64,000 nt of DNA, taken from positions 138,764-202,763 of the forward strand of contig CAWHXG010000005.1 of the NCBI GenBank assembly GCA_963833235.1, given 5' to 3'. Shown here in pieces: positions 9,171 through 17,543 of this stretch. Made by a program: the position numbers and the translations under genes. The first letter of the stretch is position 1. The number at the start of each line of letters is the position of its first letter. This DNA is from CAWHXG01 sp963833235. Lineage in GTDB: Bacteria; Pseudomonadota; Alphaproteobacteria; Rhodobacterales; Rhodobacteraceae. The notes beneath the pieces are model-generated. The model was not told where the DNA came from. It saw only the letters and a list, made by a program, of their open reading frames with translations, and did not search any database.

Positions 9171-10772
9171 ATGGCGGACAACTTGAGCGATAGCCCCATC
9201 CTTTCGACGACGCCGGAAGAGATCCAACCGGCGCATGTCCTGATGTTCCAGCGTAGACTAACCCGCAACATTGCCGGCGGCGCGCGGTCCGTCTTTGATC
9301 GCAGCACTCTTCTGCAGGAGATGGGCCACAAGGTCGTCTTCGTCATCATGGACAAGACCGCCAGCCATGGTAACGCGATCGCCGCGCTGCGAAAAGATGG
9401 CCTCCTGCATCCGGTCAGCGAGATCATTTTCGTGCAGGACCTGCTGGAGACCCACGGCGACCGTATGCGCGCCCTGGCCAGCCCGCCGATCGCACCCGAT
9501 TTCGGCTTGGAATCGAGGGGACGCGATACCATGCGCGGGCAATCGCTAGTTCGCCGCGAATATTTCGAAGGCGACATCCTCCGCGGCGCAATCCGTTTCC
9601 GTGACGGAAATGTCATCCTCCAGCAGGACATATACGACGCGCGCGGGGAGCTGGCCGAAGCCTGGATCCATGACCAGCACGGCGTCCTGCTCTATATCGA
9701 TACGGTGAACGGCAATGTGAATGACAAGCTGAAGCGCAGGCTCGTCAGCCGCGGGCGCTCGGTCTTCTGCGAAATCGACCTGCGCCAGCCGCTCGGGCTC
9801 GGGCTTGCCACGACGAGCGAAACCATCGATGCCCCCATGAGCTTTGCCGCGCTGATCGCCCGGAAACTTGCCGCACGGTATGCCCACGTCCCGCGGATGG
9901 TCCTTGTCGCCGATGGCGAGAACACGTCGCAATCGGTGCTGCGCGCCTTTCCCGAAGGCCACCTGAAAGGCATTTCGGTCCTGCACAACAACCATACCCA
10001 GGCGCCTTACGCGAAAGGGTCACCGGTCAAGCCGGCATGGACGTCGATGTTGGAGGACATGCGCAACGTAAGTCGCGTGATCTGCCTGACCGCCCGCCAG
10101 CAGGACGATCTTGCGCGGCTCTACCCGGAGATGCCGTTGCAGAAGCTCAATCACCCTGTCTTCGCTCCGCCGAAGATGGGGAACGCGCGTCGCGCCATGC
10201 GGATCGTATTCGTCGGACGCCTCGCAGCGCAAAAACGCCTCGATCATCTGGTCAAGGTCTTCGCCCATGTGAATGACGCCATGCCGGAGGTGGAATTTCA
10301 CGTCTATGGCGAGGGTGACCGGCGTCAGTGGCTCGAGGAGCTTGTCGATGCCGCAGGTTTGAACCACGTGGTCACCGTCCACGGTTTCACGGACCGACCG
10401 CTCGAGGCTTTCGCTTCCGGCGCGTTGACCGTGATGACATCGTATTACGAGGGCTTGCCGCTGACGATCCTCGAGGCGATGTCGGTCGGGACCCCGTTCG
10501 TGGCCTACGACCTCAATTACGGGCCGGCCGAAGTGATCACCGATGGCATTGACGGGAAACTGGTCGAAAACGGCAATCCGAAAGCGCTGGCCGATGCGGC
10601 TGTGTCCCTCCTGCGGGACCCCGCCCGGCTGGAGGCGATGTCGAAGGCCGCCCGTGACGTCGCGGTCACCTATACCGTCGAGGCCCATCGAACCGCCTGG
10701 AGCGAGTTGATCGAGGACGCCCTGCGTGATGCAGGACGCCGGCAGACCTCGAAGAGGATGGAGCCGTCATGA
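9171..10772 (+). CDS. Glycosyltransferase family 4 protein
   Basis: 533 residues. The C-terminal half is a GT-B nucleotide-sugar domain of the GT4 type: RIVFVGRLAAQKRLDHL near residue 344, VEFHVYGEGDRR, then SYYEGLPLTILEAMSVG near residue 424 with the E-x7-E retaining-transferase signature, and a DP-rich end. The N-terminal 300 residues are long and resemble TagE-like poly(glycerol-phosphate) glucosyltransferases in layout, but the acceptor is unknown. It is cytoplasmic and first in a three-gene operon; its stop overlaps the next start by four bases (ATGA). Its partners suggest a phosphate- or sialic-acid-containing surface polymer. Confidence 0.85.
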   Translation: MADNLSDSPILSTTPEEIQPAHVLMFQRRLTRNIAGGARSVFDRSTLLQEMGHKVVFVIMDKTASHGNAIAALRKDGLLHPVSEIIFVQDLLETHGDRMRALASPPIAPDFGLESRGRDTMRGQSLVRREYFEGDILRGAIRFRDGNVILQQDIYDARGELAEAWIHDQHGVLLYIDTVNGNVNDKLKRRLVSRGRSVFCEIDLRQPLGLGLATTSETIDAPMSFAALIARKLAARYAHVPRMVLVADGENTSQSVLRAFPEGHLKGISVLHNNHTQAPYAKGSPVKPAWTSMLEDMRNVSRVICLTARQQDDLARLYPEMPLQKLNHPVFAPPKMGNARRAMRIVFVGRLAAQKRLDHLVKVFAHVNDAMPEVEFHVYGEGDRRQWLEELVDAAGLNHVVTVHGFTDRPLEAFASGALTVMTSYYEGLPLTILEAMSVGTPFVAYDLNYGPAEVITDGIDGKLVENGNPKALADAAVSLLRDPARLEAMSKAARDVAVTYTVEAHRTAWSELIEDALRDAGRRQTSKRMEPS

Positions 10773-12199
10773 GCGACAGCACGCCCTCCCGCGATGAAAG
10801 TCTCTACTGGAAGGGCCGCAAAGCGTTTCACAGGCTGCGCACAGGCAAACCCCTACGGCCGAAGCCGCGCCCAAAACCGATCAAGGCGCCGAAGCAGCCT
10901 CCGTGCGCCACGGAACCGGGCGCGCCGAGCAAGGCCGTGCGTACGCCTCGGCCGCCGCGCTTTGCCGAATGCAACCGGACGGTTGCCGACAGCCTCCGCC
11001 GATCGGACACAGCCCCCCTTCTGCTTCCGCTCCGGCAGGCGTTCCTCGCGATCTATGACGACGCCACCCACCCGCATCACCACGCGATGACGACCGGTCG
11101 CCACCGCTGGTTCGATCCCGTCCTCGGCCTCAACGATCTGGCGATTGATTGCGGCCGTTCGGCGCTTGCGGCGCGTGACCTCGTTGCAGCGCGGACCGTC
11201 GGGCATTTCATCCATCTGACCGGCTCTTCCGGGCCGGTGACGATGGCCTTTCTGGCCAACTGCGCCGCTGCCAATGGCGAATGGGGCGCGGCGGCCGACT
11301 TCTACCGGCGCTCCGCGAGGAGAGATCAGCCGCTGATTCCAAACTCCCTGAAATGGGAAAATCGCGAACGCATCTTCTACGAGATCGACCGGATGCTGCG
11401 CGACATCGACGTGGACTTCATCAACCTCAGCCCCGTTCGGTCTACCGGCTCGCGCATGCAGGCCCTCGACGTCTGGTGGAAGGCGATGCTCTCGGCGGGC
11501 AAATTGGCCAGGCCCGAATTTGCGCCGATCCTGGGAGCCATCGCCGAGCTGAGGAGCCAGCGCATCGACCAGGGCCCCCTCGCCCGCGCCGCACGAGACG
11601 TCTCCAGCCTCACACTCGCAGGTTTCCGCAACTACGTCGCCGGAAAGTCGATCTGCCTCGTCGCCAATTCAGGTCGGCTACTCGAGCATCGTCTCGGTGA
11701 GACCATCGATTCCTACGACATCGTCATGCGCTTCAATTCGTTCGTGATCAGTCCACCCCACACCGGATGCCGGACCGACATCCACGTTGCCGTGCATCTA
11801 TACGAGTACAATCTGACCGTCCCCGTGGACGTCCGCATCCTTGTCTCCGGCAGGGTCGAGCTCTGGCAGAACTCCGTCCACGACAAGATCCGCCCGGGCA
11901 AGCAGAGACTGCTCGGAGACAGGGGTCTCTCCTGGCCGGCACGCGACCTCGGATTGATCGACCCCAAGCATGACACACGCACGCCGACCGCCGGCTTCAA
12001 CATGCTCCGGCTGCTCCACCATCTGGACGTCAGCACCAAGATCGACCTGATAGCCTTCGACTTCTATTCCAGCGGCATGCTGCGCATCGACGAGGCCCGG
12101 CAGGTCGCGCACTCCGACGCCCACAACTCCATTGCCGAGAAGGAATGGACCCTGTCGAACGCACGACAAGTCGGCGACACGATCATCGCGATGCGCTAA
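10769..12199 (+). CDS. Glycosyltransferase family 29 (sialyltransferase-like) protein
   Basis: 476 residues. The C-terminal half carries counterparts of the GT29 sialylmotifs: SICLVANSGRLLEH with DSYDIVMRFNSF (L-motif, near residues 292-325), PTAGFNMLRLLHHL (S-motif, near 405) and a late His region (HSDAHN). GT29 enzymes transfer sialic acid from CMP-sialic acid; the family is best known in eukaryotes, with scattered bacterial members. The N-terminal 250 residues are basic at first, then helical with no recognised domain. It is coupled to the GT4 gene upstream by ATGA and lies 29 bases before the pyruvyl-transferase gene. No CMP-sialate synthesis genes are in the window, so the true donor may differ. 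Confidence 0.8.
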   Translation: MSDSTPSRDESLYWKGRKAFHRLRTGKPLRPKPRPKPIKAPKQPPCATEPGAPSKAVRTPRPPRFAECNRTVADSLRRSDTAPLLLPLRQAFLAIYDDATHPHHHAMTTGRHRWFDPVLGLNDLAIDCGRSALAARDLVAARTVGHFIHLTGSSGPVTMAFLANCAAANGEWGAAADFYRRSARRDQPLIPNSLKWENRERIFYEIDRMLRDIDVDFINLSPVRSTGSRMQALDVWWKAMLSAGKLARPEFAPILGAIAELRSQRIDQGPLARAARDVSSLTLAGFRNYVAGKSICLVANSGRLLEHRLGETIDSYDIVMRFNSFVISPPHTGCRTDIHVAVHLYEYNLTVPVDVRILVSGRVELWQNSVHDKIRPGKQRLLGDRGLSWPARDLGLIDPKHDTRTPTAGFNMLRLLHHLDVSTKIDLIAFDFYSSGMLRIDEARQVAHSDAHNSIAEKEWTLSNARQVGDTIIAMR

Positions 12200-12228
12200 C
12201 CCGCAGGACCAGGCGGAGACGAGGCAAG

Positions 12229-13692
12229 ATGCAGACCGAAAGCTCAGCGAACCTGATCGCGGCGGGCCGATTCCAGGAAGCCATTCCCATTCTGGAGCAG
12301 AAGATCCAGACATCCTTCGCCGTCTCCGAGGACGATCTGGTGCTCTACGCGCGCGCCCTCATGGCGGTCTCCAGGTACGACGAGGCCATGAACATACTGG
12401 CCCTGTCGATGACCGGTCGCGAGGACAAGGCCCGCGCCCTGGGGCTGCAGGCCGAGATCCGGTGGATCCAGCATCGGTATCAGGAGGCGCACAGTCTCTG
12501 CCTGCAATCGCTTGAACTGAACATGTTCAACACCAAGCTGCAGATCTTTCGCGATCGCTGCCAGCGGGTGTTCGACGACGGGTTGCGAACCAAGAACGCC
12601 GGACAGGAGGGCGGTCGCCGGTTCGGCCATGCCGCCTTCTACCTCGAGACCGGGGGAAATTTCGGCGATCTCGCCTTGCCTCCGACCGTCCGCGCAGCGG
12701 TGGTGCACTGGAAACCCGTGTCCGAGTGGACCAGATTTTACGTCCACCAGCGGTTCGACGAAGACCAGGTGGCCAAGGTCAATGCCCTTGACGGGTTGGT
12801 CCTTGGCGGGGGCGGACTTTTCCTGCCCGATACGTCGCCGAATGGCGAAAGCGGCTGGCAATGGAACGTCTCGCTTTCGAACCTCGAGGCGATCGAGGTC
12901 CCCATCTACGTCATCGCGGTCGGGTACAACCTCTTCGAGGGACAGCGGTTCTACGGCCAGACCTTTCGCAAATCGCTCGAGGCACTGGTCCGCCGCGCGA
13001 CGATCGTCGGTCTGCGGAATTCCGGATCCATCCGCATGGTGCGGGAGATGCTGCCGGACGATCTGAAGGACAAGGTAAGGTACATGCCTTGCCCGACCAC
13101 GATCCTCGATCGGCTGACCCCCGATCTGCCCGAACTCGCTCCTCCCGAGGCCGCCAGCAGACGCGTCTTTCTGAACGCCGCCTTCGATCGCAGCGAACGC
13201 CGGTTCGGTGACGGCTACGGTGCGTTCCTGTCGCGAATGGCGGAATTCGTGCAGGGCCTTCTACAAAGCGGCATTTCGGTCGAGATCGCGGCGCATCTGA
13301 CCCGCGATGAAAAGCTCGCAGTGGACCTGAACCAGACTTACGGGATCAAGCTCCCCATCCACGGCTTCTACGACATGAGCTGCGCCGAGGGCTACGCCCT
13401 TTACCGTCAGGCCGGTGTCGTCATCGGGATGCGCGGGCACGCGACGATGATCCCCTTCGGCCTCAACGTGCCGGTCCTCAGCATCGTCTCGCACCCCAAG
13501 ATGCAGTACTTTCTCGACGACATCGCGCGCCCCGGCTGGGGCGTGCGTGCCGACGATCCGGCATTGGCCGACACGCTTTTCGAGAAGACGATGGCAATTC
13601 TGGGAGATATCGCAGCCGCACGCAGGGATGTTCTCGACCGTCAGGAAGGGCTGTACGAGGATTGCCGTAAGACGATTGCCCTGATCGAGTGA
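12229..13692 (+). CDS. TPR-polysaccharide pyruvyl transferase family protein
   Basis: 487 residues from the ATG at 12,229, preceded by a GGCGGAGACGAGG ribosome-binding region. Residues 1-100 look like TPR-type helices (SANLIAAGRFQEAIPILEQK, then ARALMAVSRYDEAM). The rest matches the polysaccharide pyruvyl transferase fold: GGNFGDLALP near 143, DGLVLGGGGLF near 190, TIVGLRNSGSIRMV, and GMRGHATMIPFGLNVPVLSI near 400, a hallmark of the family. Members add pyruvate ketals to exopolysaccharide sugars, or act as related polymer transferases. It is last in the glycan operon. The TPR start is unusual and could dock partner proteins. Confidence 0.85.
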   Translation: MQTESSANLIAAGRFQEAIPILEQKIQTSFAVSEDDLVLYARALMAVSRYDEAMNILALSMTGREDKARALGLQAEIRWIQHRYQEAHSLCLQSLELNMFNTKLQIFRDRCQRVFDDGLRTKNAGQEGGRRFGHAAFYLETGGNFGDLALPPTVRAAVVHWKPVSEWTRFYVHQRFDEDQVAKVNALDGLVLGGGGLFLPDTSPNGESGWQWNVSLSNLEAIEVPIYVIAVGYNLFEGQRFYGQTFRKSLEALVRRATIVGLRNSGSIRMVREMLPDDLKDKVRYMPCPTTILDRLTPDLPELAPPEAASRRVFLNAAFDRSERRFGDGYGAFLSRMAEFVQGLLQSGISVEIAAHLTRDEKLAVDLNQTYGIKLPIHGFYDMSCAEGYALYRQAGVVIGMRGHATMIPFGLNVPVLSIVSHPKMQYFLDDIARPGWGVRADDPALADTLFEKTMAILGDIAAARRDVLDRQEGLYEDCRKTIALIE

Positions 13693-13707
13693 CCGGGGTC
13701 GCGACCG

Positions 13708-13981
13708 CTATTTCCAACGCCCGCGACCGGTCCGCGGGACCGACTTGCCGGTGTCTTTGTCGCAAAGGTTCCTGGCGTTCGAGACGCTCCACTGCCCGCC
13801 CCGCCACGTGAGCATCCCGCGGGCCGTCAGCTGCGACCGTGGCGCCGCGGGAGCGGGCGAAGTCGTCGATGCTGGCGCGCTCTGCCGGCAGGCCAAGCCC
13901 GCTGGCCTCCTGCCGTGCCGTCGACACCCGCTCGTAGGCAACGAAGCGTTCTGTACCCTGATCCAGTTTCACACCTGCCAA
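13708..13981 (-). pseudogene. Serine recombinase scar (N- and C-terminal pieces joined)
   Basis: On the minus strand a frame from 13,981 reads FVAYERVSTARQEASGLGLP then AERASIDDFARSRGATVA, the start of a resolvase domain with its catalytic Ser in RVST. At 13,830 it switches frame without a gap into LTARGMLTWRGGQWSVSNAR, the C-terminal motif of large serine recombinases. A normal protein of this kind has one to several hundred residues between these blocks, so an internal deletion has destroyed the gene. It lies between the glycan operon and the sugar operon and probably records an insertion or excision event there. Confidence 0.75.
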
Positions 13982-14368
13982 ACGTTGGTTGCGCAGGTCT
14001 GTACCGAGGACGCGGCGGGGTAGTGAACGGGGAAGGGGCGGTCATTTCCGCAACTGTTCGGGGTGGACCGATCTCTCGCCAAGGACGGTCCTATTCTTCC
14101 TTGTCCCGCCGTACCGGCAGCCGCTTGTCGCGAAAAGAGCCTGTTCTGCATGGGGCGGGTCGACGTGAACCTCCGTCAAGGTCGGCTTTGAGCCCCTTTC
14201 GACAGATGCTGCAGGACGAGAGAACGGCTGCTACGACGAAAACGAGCGACATTCAGTTGAAACGTTCCGTATGGGTCTAGATCCACTGCCGGCTGTGTTC
14301 CTCAACTTAGAACCGAGCTTGTCGGAACGGTTGAAGCATTCCGTAGCGGCATCGCGGCAGCTTGCGCC
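13982..14368. other. No recognisable gene
   Basis: About 390 bases between the recombinase scar and the stop of the SMP-30 gene. No long frame with known motifs is visible. A terminator for the leftward sugar operon would be expected here, but no clear hairpin with a T-run was found. Confidence 0.45.
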
Positions 14369-15316
14369 CTAATCGACTTCATCGGCGCCTTCCTGACCGA
14401 CGGTGCGCAGGCCAGGGACCGGCGCGTCCGCAACGAGCAGCGTCCCCGTCTCCGTCTCGGTCATGTAGAGGGTCGCCTCTCCAGGCCCGCCATAGGCCAC
14501 GTTGGTGATCTTGCGCCCATGACCCGTCGGCGTGACGACCCGATGCGTCGGGGCCCCGTCGCGGTCGAGCAGCCAGACCGTCCCGAGGCGGTTGTGGCAG
14601 GCCGCGATCCCGCCCCGTGCGTCAAGAGCGAGCCCGTCCGTTCCGCTGTAGCCACCCGGCAGGGACTGGAAGACGCCGACCTTGTCCGCGGGACCGTCGG
14701 GCCGGACGCGGCCGCGCCAGATGGCGGGCCCGTAGGTCACCGCGACGAAGACATGCGCCTCGTCGGGGCTCAGGACGATGCCGTTCGGACCGGGTATGCC
14801 CTCCATGACCACGTCGCAGCGGCCATCCGGACGCAGCCGCAGGACGCGGCCCGTGGGCGAGAGCAAGTGGCTGTCACCCTGGTCCGTGAAGAAGATGTCG
14901 CCGCCGCGCCCGATGGTCAGGTCGCTTAGGCCATCGAACCCCCCGGGCGCGCCGTCCGGACCGAGATGCAGGTCGATCGCGCCCGAGGCGGGGTCCAGGC
15001 GCATCAATCCCAAGACCCGGTCGGTCACGTAGATCATGCCATCGGCGTCGACCTGCAGGCCGTTGGGGGCGCCGTCGTACTCGCAGACCACCTCCGGTCG
15101 TCCGTCGGGCGATACGCAGACGATCCGGCTGAAGGCGAAGTCGGCGACGTATAGGTTGCCCGCCCGATCGAAGGACGGGCCCTCCAGAAAAGAATGCGCG
15201 GGCCTGCCTACAAACTTCCTGATCATGGGGGTCATGCCAGGCGCCCAGCCGAGTTCGGCGACGAGATCCACCCAGACGCGCGCCTCGATGACCTGCGGAG
15301 CGGGGTAAAAGCTCAT
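14369..15316 (-). CDS. SMP-30/gluconolactonase family protein
   Basis: 315 residues from the ATG at 15,316, which overlaps the upstream stop by four bases. It is a six-bladed beta-propeller lactonase family member. Visible are LEGPSFDRAGNLYVADF (metal-binding Glu), NGLQVDADGMIYVTD, PNGIVLSPDE (metal Asn) and SGTDGLALDARGG (metal and catalytic Asp). Such enzymes open sugar lactones made by dehydrogenases. As the last gene of the operon it probably hydrolyses the lactone from the SDR or FAD enzyme upstream; that is inference from neighbours. There is no signal peptide, so it acts in the cytoplasm. Confidence 0.85.
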   Translation of the reverse strand: MSFYPAPQVIEARVWVDLVAELGWAPGMTPMIRKFVGRPAHSFLEGPSFDRAGNLYVADFAFSRIVCVSPDGRPEVVCEYDGAPNGLQVDADGMIYVTDRVLGLMRLDPASGAIDLHLGPDGAPGGFDGLSDLTIGRGGDIFFTDQGDSHLLSPTGRVLRLRPDGRCDVVMEGIPGPNGIVLSPDEAHVFVAVTYGPAIWRGRVRPDGPADKVGVFQSLPGGYSGTDGLALDARGGIAACHNRLGTVWLLDRDGAPTHRVVTPTGHGRKITNVAYGGPGEATLYMTETETGTLLVADAPVPGLRTVGQEGADEVD

Positions 15317-16701
15317 GCGATGGCCCTTTCGCGTACGGCCCGGTCCCGCGCGTCCGGCGCGCGGTTCAGGAACCATTCGTCGGCGCCAACGCGGGCCACG
15401 GCCTCGGGCATGTCGAGCACGGCTCCAAGCCCGAAGAGGCGCTCCCTCAGCAGGTTCGCCGGGACCGCGCCCGCGGCACAGTCCCGCTCCAGCGACACGC
15501 CGGCGGCGACGCCGGCCGCCTGGCCCATGGACATGGTCTGGCCCATCGACCGGCAACTCGCATGCGCCGAATGCTCCGCGCTGAAGCATCGTCCGGCGAC
15601 CCACAGCCGGTCGTGGCCCGGCGTGTGCAGGCAGCGATAGGGAACCTGATAGACCCCGCCCTCGGGAATGTAGACCCATTCGGTCTCGTCGTCGCCGTCG
15701 GCGTTCATCCTGTGGTCCTCGATCGGCGCGCCGCAGATCAGCACGGCGTCATCGAAGCGCGCGCAGGCCAAGCAATCCTCGCGCGTCAATCGGTAAGCGC
15801 CGTAGAGACGGCGGGATTCCCGGATGCCGATCTGCGGCGAGGACATGCCGATGATCTTGGCGTCCTCGAAGCCCGCAACCTCGGACCGTAGGAACCGCTC
15901 GTAGACGAAGGCCTGCCGCCGCCCCTCCCGCTCGGCGCGTGTCAGGGCGACGGGATCGAAGGGCGACGAGAACGGCACGCGCACCGCGACCGTCGCGATG
16001 CAATTGGGCTGGACCATCGCGTGCACGCTGCCCTTCTTGCGCGGCAGGGCATGGGTTCCTGTCTCGACCGCCTCCGCCATGGCGGCGTTCAGAAGGTTCT
16101 TGCCCCCCGCCGCCCGGTAGCGATCGAGGTCGACGTTGCACATGCGGAACGTCGTGGTGAAGGTCTGTGCCGCCTCCTGCTCGCCGGCCTCCTCCAAGGG
16201 TGCGCCAAGCATGTGCGCGGCGTGGGCATCGCCCGAGGCATCGATCAGGCAACGGGCGCCGATCGCCATCAAGCCGCCCGGCGTGCGCAACGTCAGCCGA
16301 AAGCCATCGCCGACGGGCTCGGCGGCCACGAGTTGGCTGTGAAGCAGCACGTCGGCTCCGGCAAAGGCCATCAGCTCATCCCACAGGAGCTTTAGGTACT
16401 CGGGGTTGTAGGTGACGCCCGTCCCCGCGCCGTAGGTGTTCGGGCGCAGGAACATCTCGCCCGCCGCCGCGAGCCGGTCGACCACCATGTCCGGCACGCC
16501 GCCCGCCGTCTTGCGCGGAGCATTCCCCGGCGAGAAGAAGCCGTAGAACGTGTCGAGACTCTGCGTCGAGATACCCCCGAGAAAGCCGTATCGCTCGACC
16601 AGCAGAACGCTGCGGCCGGACGTTGTGGCGGCGGCGATGGCGGCGCTGCACCCGGCCGATCCGGCGCCGATCACGACGATGTCGTAGGTCTCATGGGTCA
16701 T
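15313..16701 (-). CDS. FAD-dependent oxidoreductase
   Basis: 462 residues. The start at 16,701 is fixed by the N-terminal FAD motif, residues 8-20: IVVIGAGSAGCSAAIAAA. DASGDAHAAHMLGAPLEEAG and the late VAGRCFSAEHSAHA with SMGQTMSMGQAAGVAA complete the FAD_oxidored pattern seen in many carbohydrate operons. The family usually oxidises a hydroxyl or amine of a small substrate, but members are poorly characterised. It overlaps its neighbours by four bases on both sides, so it is translationally coupled to the SDR and SMP-30 genes. Confidence 0.85.
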   Translation of the reverse strand: MTHETYDIVVIGAGSAGCSAAIAAATTSGRSVLLVERYGFLGGISTQSLDTFYGFFSPGNAPRKTAGGVPDMVVDRLAAAGEMFLRPNTYGAGTGVTYNPEYLKLLWDELMAFAGADVLLHSQLVAAEPVGDGFRLTLRTPGGLMAIGARCLIDASGDAHAAHMLGAPLEEAGEQEAAQTFTTTFRMCNVDLDRYRAAGGKNLLNAAMAEAVETGTHALPRKKGSVHAMVQPNCIATVAVRVPFSSPFDPVALTRAEREGRRQAFVYERFLRSEVAGFEDAKIIGMSSPQIGIRESRRLYGAYRLTREDCLACARFDDAVLICGAPIEDHRMNADGDDETEWVYIPEGGVYQVPYRCLHTPGHDRLWVAGRCFSAEHSAHASCRSMGQTMSMGQAAGVAAGVSLERDCAAGAVPANLLRERLFGLGAVLDMPEAVARVGADEWFLNRAPDARDRAVRERAIA

Positions 16702-17543
16702 CCGACAGGTTCCTCGGTGGTATCGGGTACGCGAAGGGGGAAGCCGTCGCTGACCGACCAGCCTCCGTCGACGGCCAGCACCTGCCCGGTGATGAGGCGC
16801 GCGCCGTCCGACAGCAGAAAGACGCAGGTCGCCGCGAAATCGCCGGGCTGCGCGGGACCTCCGCCGCACAGGGGCTGCCGGGCGGCCGCGTAGGCGCGGA
16901 TCGCGTCGTCCCGCATGGCGCGGCAGGCCATGGCCGTGTCCGTCAGCCCCGCGACGATGGCGTTCACCCGGATGTCGTCGGGCGCATAGTAGGCCGCCAC
17001 CGAGCGGGTCAGCCCCTCGAGCCCGGCCTTGGCCGCGGCGTAGGTGTGGGTCGAGAAGAAGGCGGGGGCAGGGGAGGTCGCCAGCACGGAGCCGAGGTTG
17101 ACGATGGCGCCACCCCGGCCTTCCGCAAGGAAGCGGCGCAGCGCGGCGCGGTTCGAGCGGAACGCGGAGGTCAGGTTGAGGTCGAGCGTTCCATGCCAGC
17201 CGTCGTCGCTCGCCTCGTGCAGCGGCCCGTCCCCAAAGCGTCGGCCGCTGCCGCCAGCGACATGGACAAGCCCGTCGAATCGCCCCGTCCGCGCCACGAG
17301 CGCCTCGATGGCCGCCTCGGCCGATCCAGGGGCTCGGGCGTCCCCCTCGATCGTCTGCAAGCGCCCGCCGGAGCGCCGCGCCGCGTCGGCCAGCGTCTCG
17401 GGCTCGTGGGAGGTGACGCAGACCTCGGCACCCGCCGCGAGGCAGGCCTCGGCGCAGGCCAGCCCGATCCCGGTCGATCCGCCGATCACGAGGATCGATC
17501 TGTCGGCGAGCCAAAGTCCTTCGGAGGGCGCGCGCTCAGTCAC
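16698..17543 (-). CDS. SDR family NAD(P)-dependent oxidoreductase
   Basis: 281 residues, classical short-chain dehydrogenase: cofactor motif ILVIGGSTGIGLACAEA near residue 18, NAG-like VHVAGGSG, active-site Ser region NLGSVLATS, catalytic YAAAK and the family end ITGQVLAVDGGWSVSDGF. It is slightly longer than the usual 250 residues because of an N-terminal extension. The start overlaps the permease stop by eight bases and the stop overlaps the FAD gene start by four. It probably oxidises the imported sugar or polyol. Confidence 0.88.
   Translation of the reverse strand: MTERAPSEGLWLADRSILVIGGSTGIGLACAEACLAAGAEVCVTSHEPETLADAARRSGGRLQTIEGDARAPGSAEAAIEALVARTGRFDGLVHVAGGSGRRFGDGPLHEASDDGWHGTLDLNLTSAFRSNRAALRRFLAEGRGGAIVNLGSVLATSPAPAFFSTHTYAAAKAGLEGLTRSVAAYYAPDDIRVNAIVAGLTDTAMACRAMRDDAIRAYAAARQPLCGGGPAQPGDFAATCVFLLSDGARLITGQVLAVDGGWSVSDGFPLRVPDTTEEPVG

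Noticed and set aside
9045..9995. Minus-strand genes opposite the GT4 gene
   Set aside because: No recognised motifs; the plus-strand GT4 frame explains the coding signal.
15313..17514. A 733-residue frame covering the FAD oxidoreductase and the SDR region
   Set aside because: Its first 270 residues are Arg-rich and lack any SDR or FAD motif. They are the SDR gene read out of frame. The real start is the ATG at 16,701 before the FAD-binding motif.
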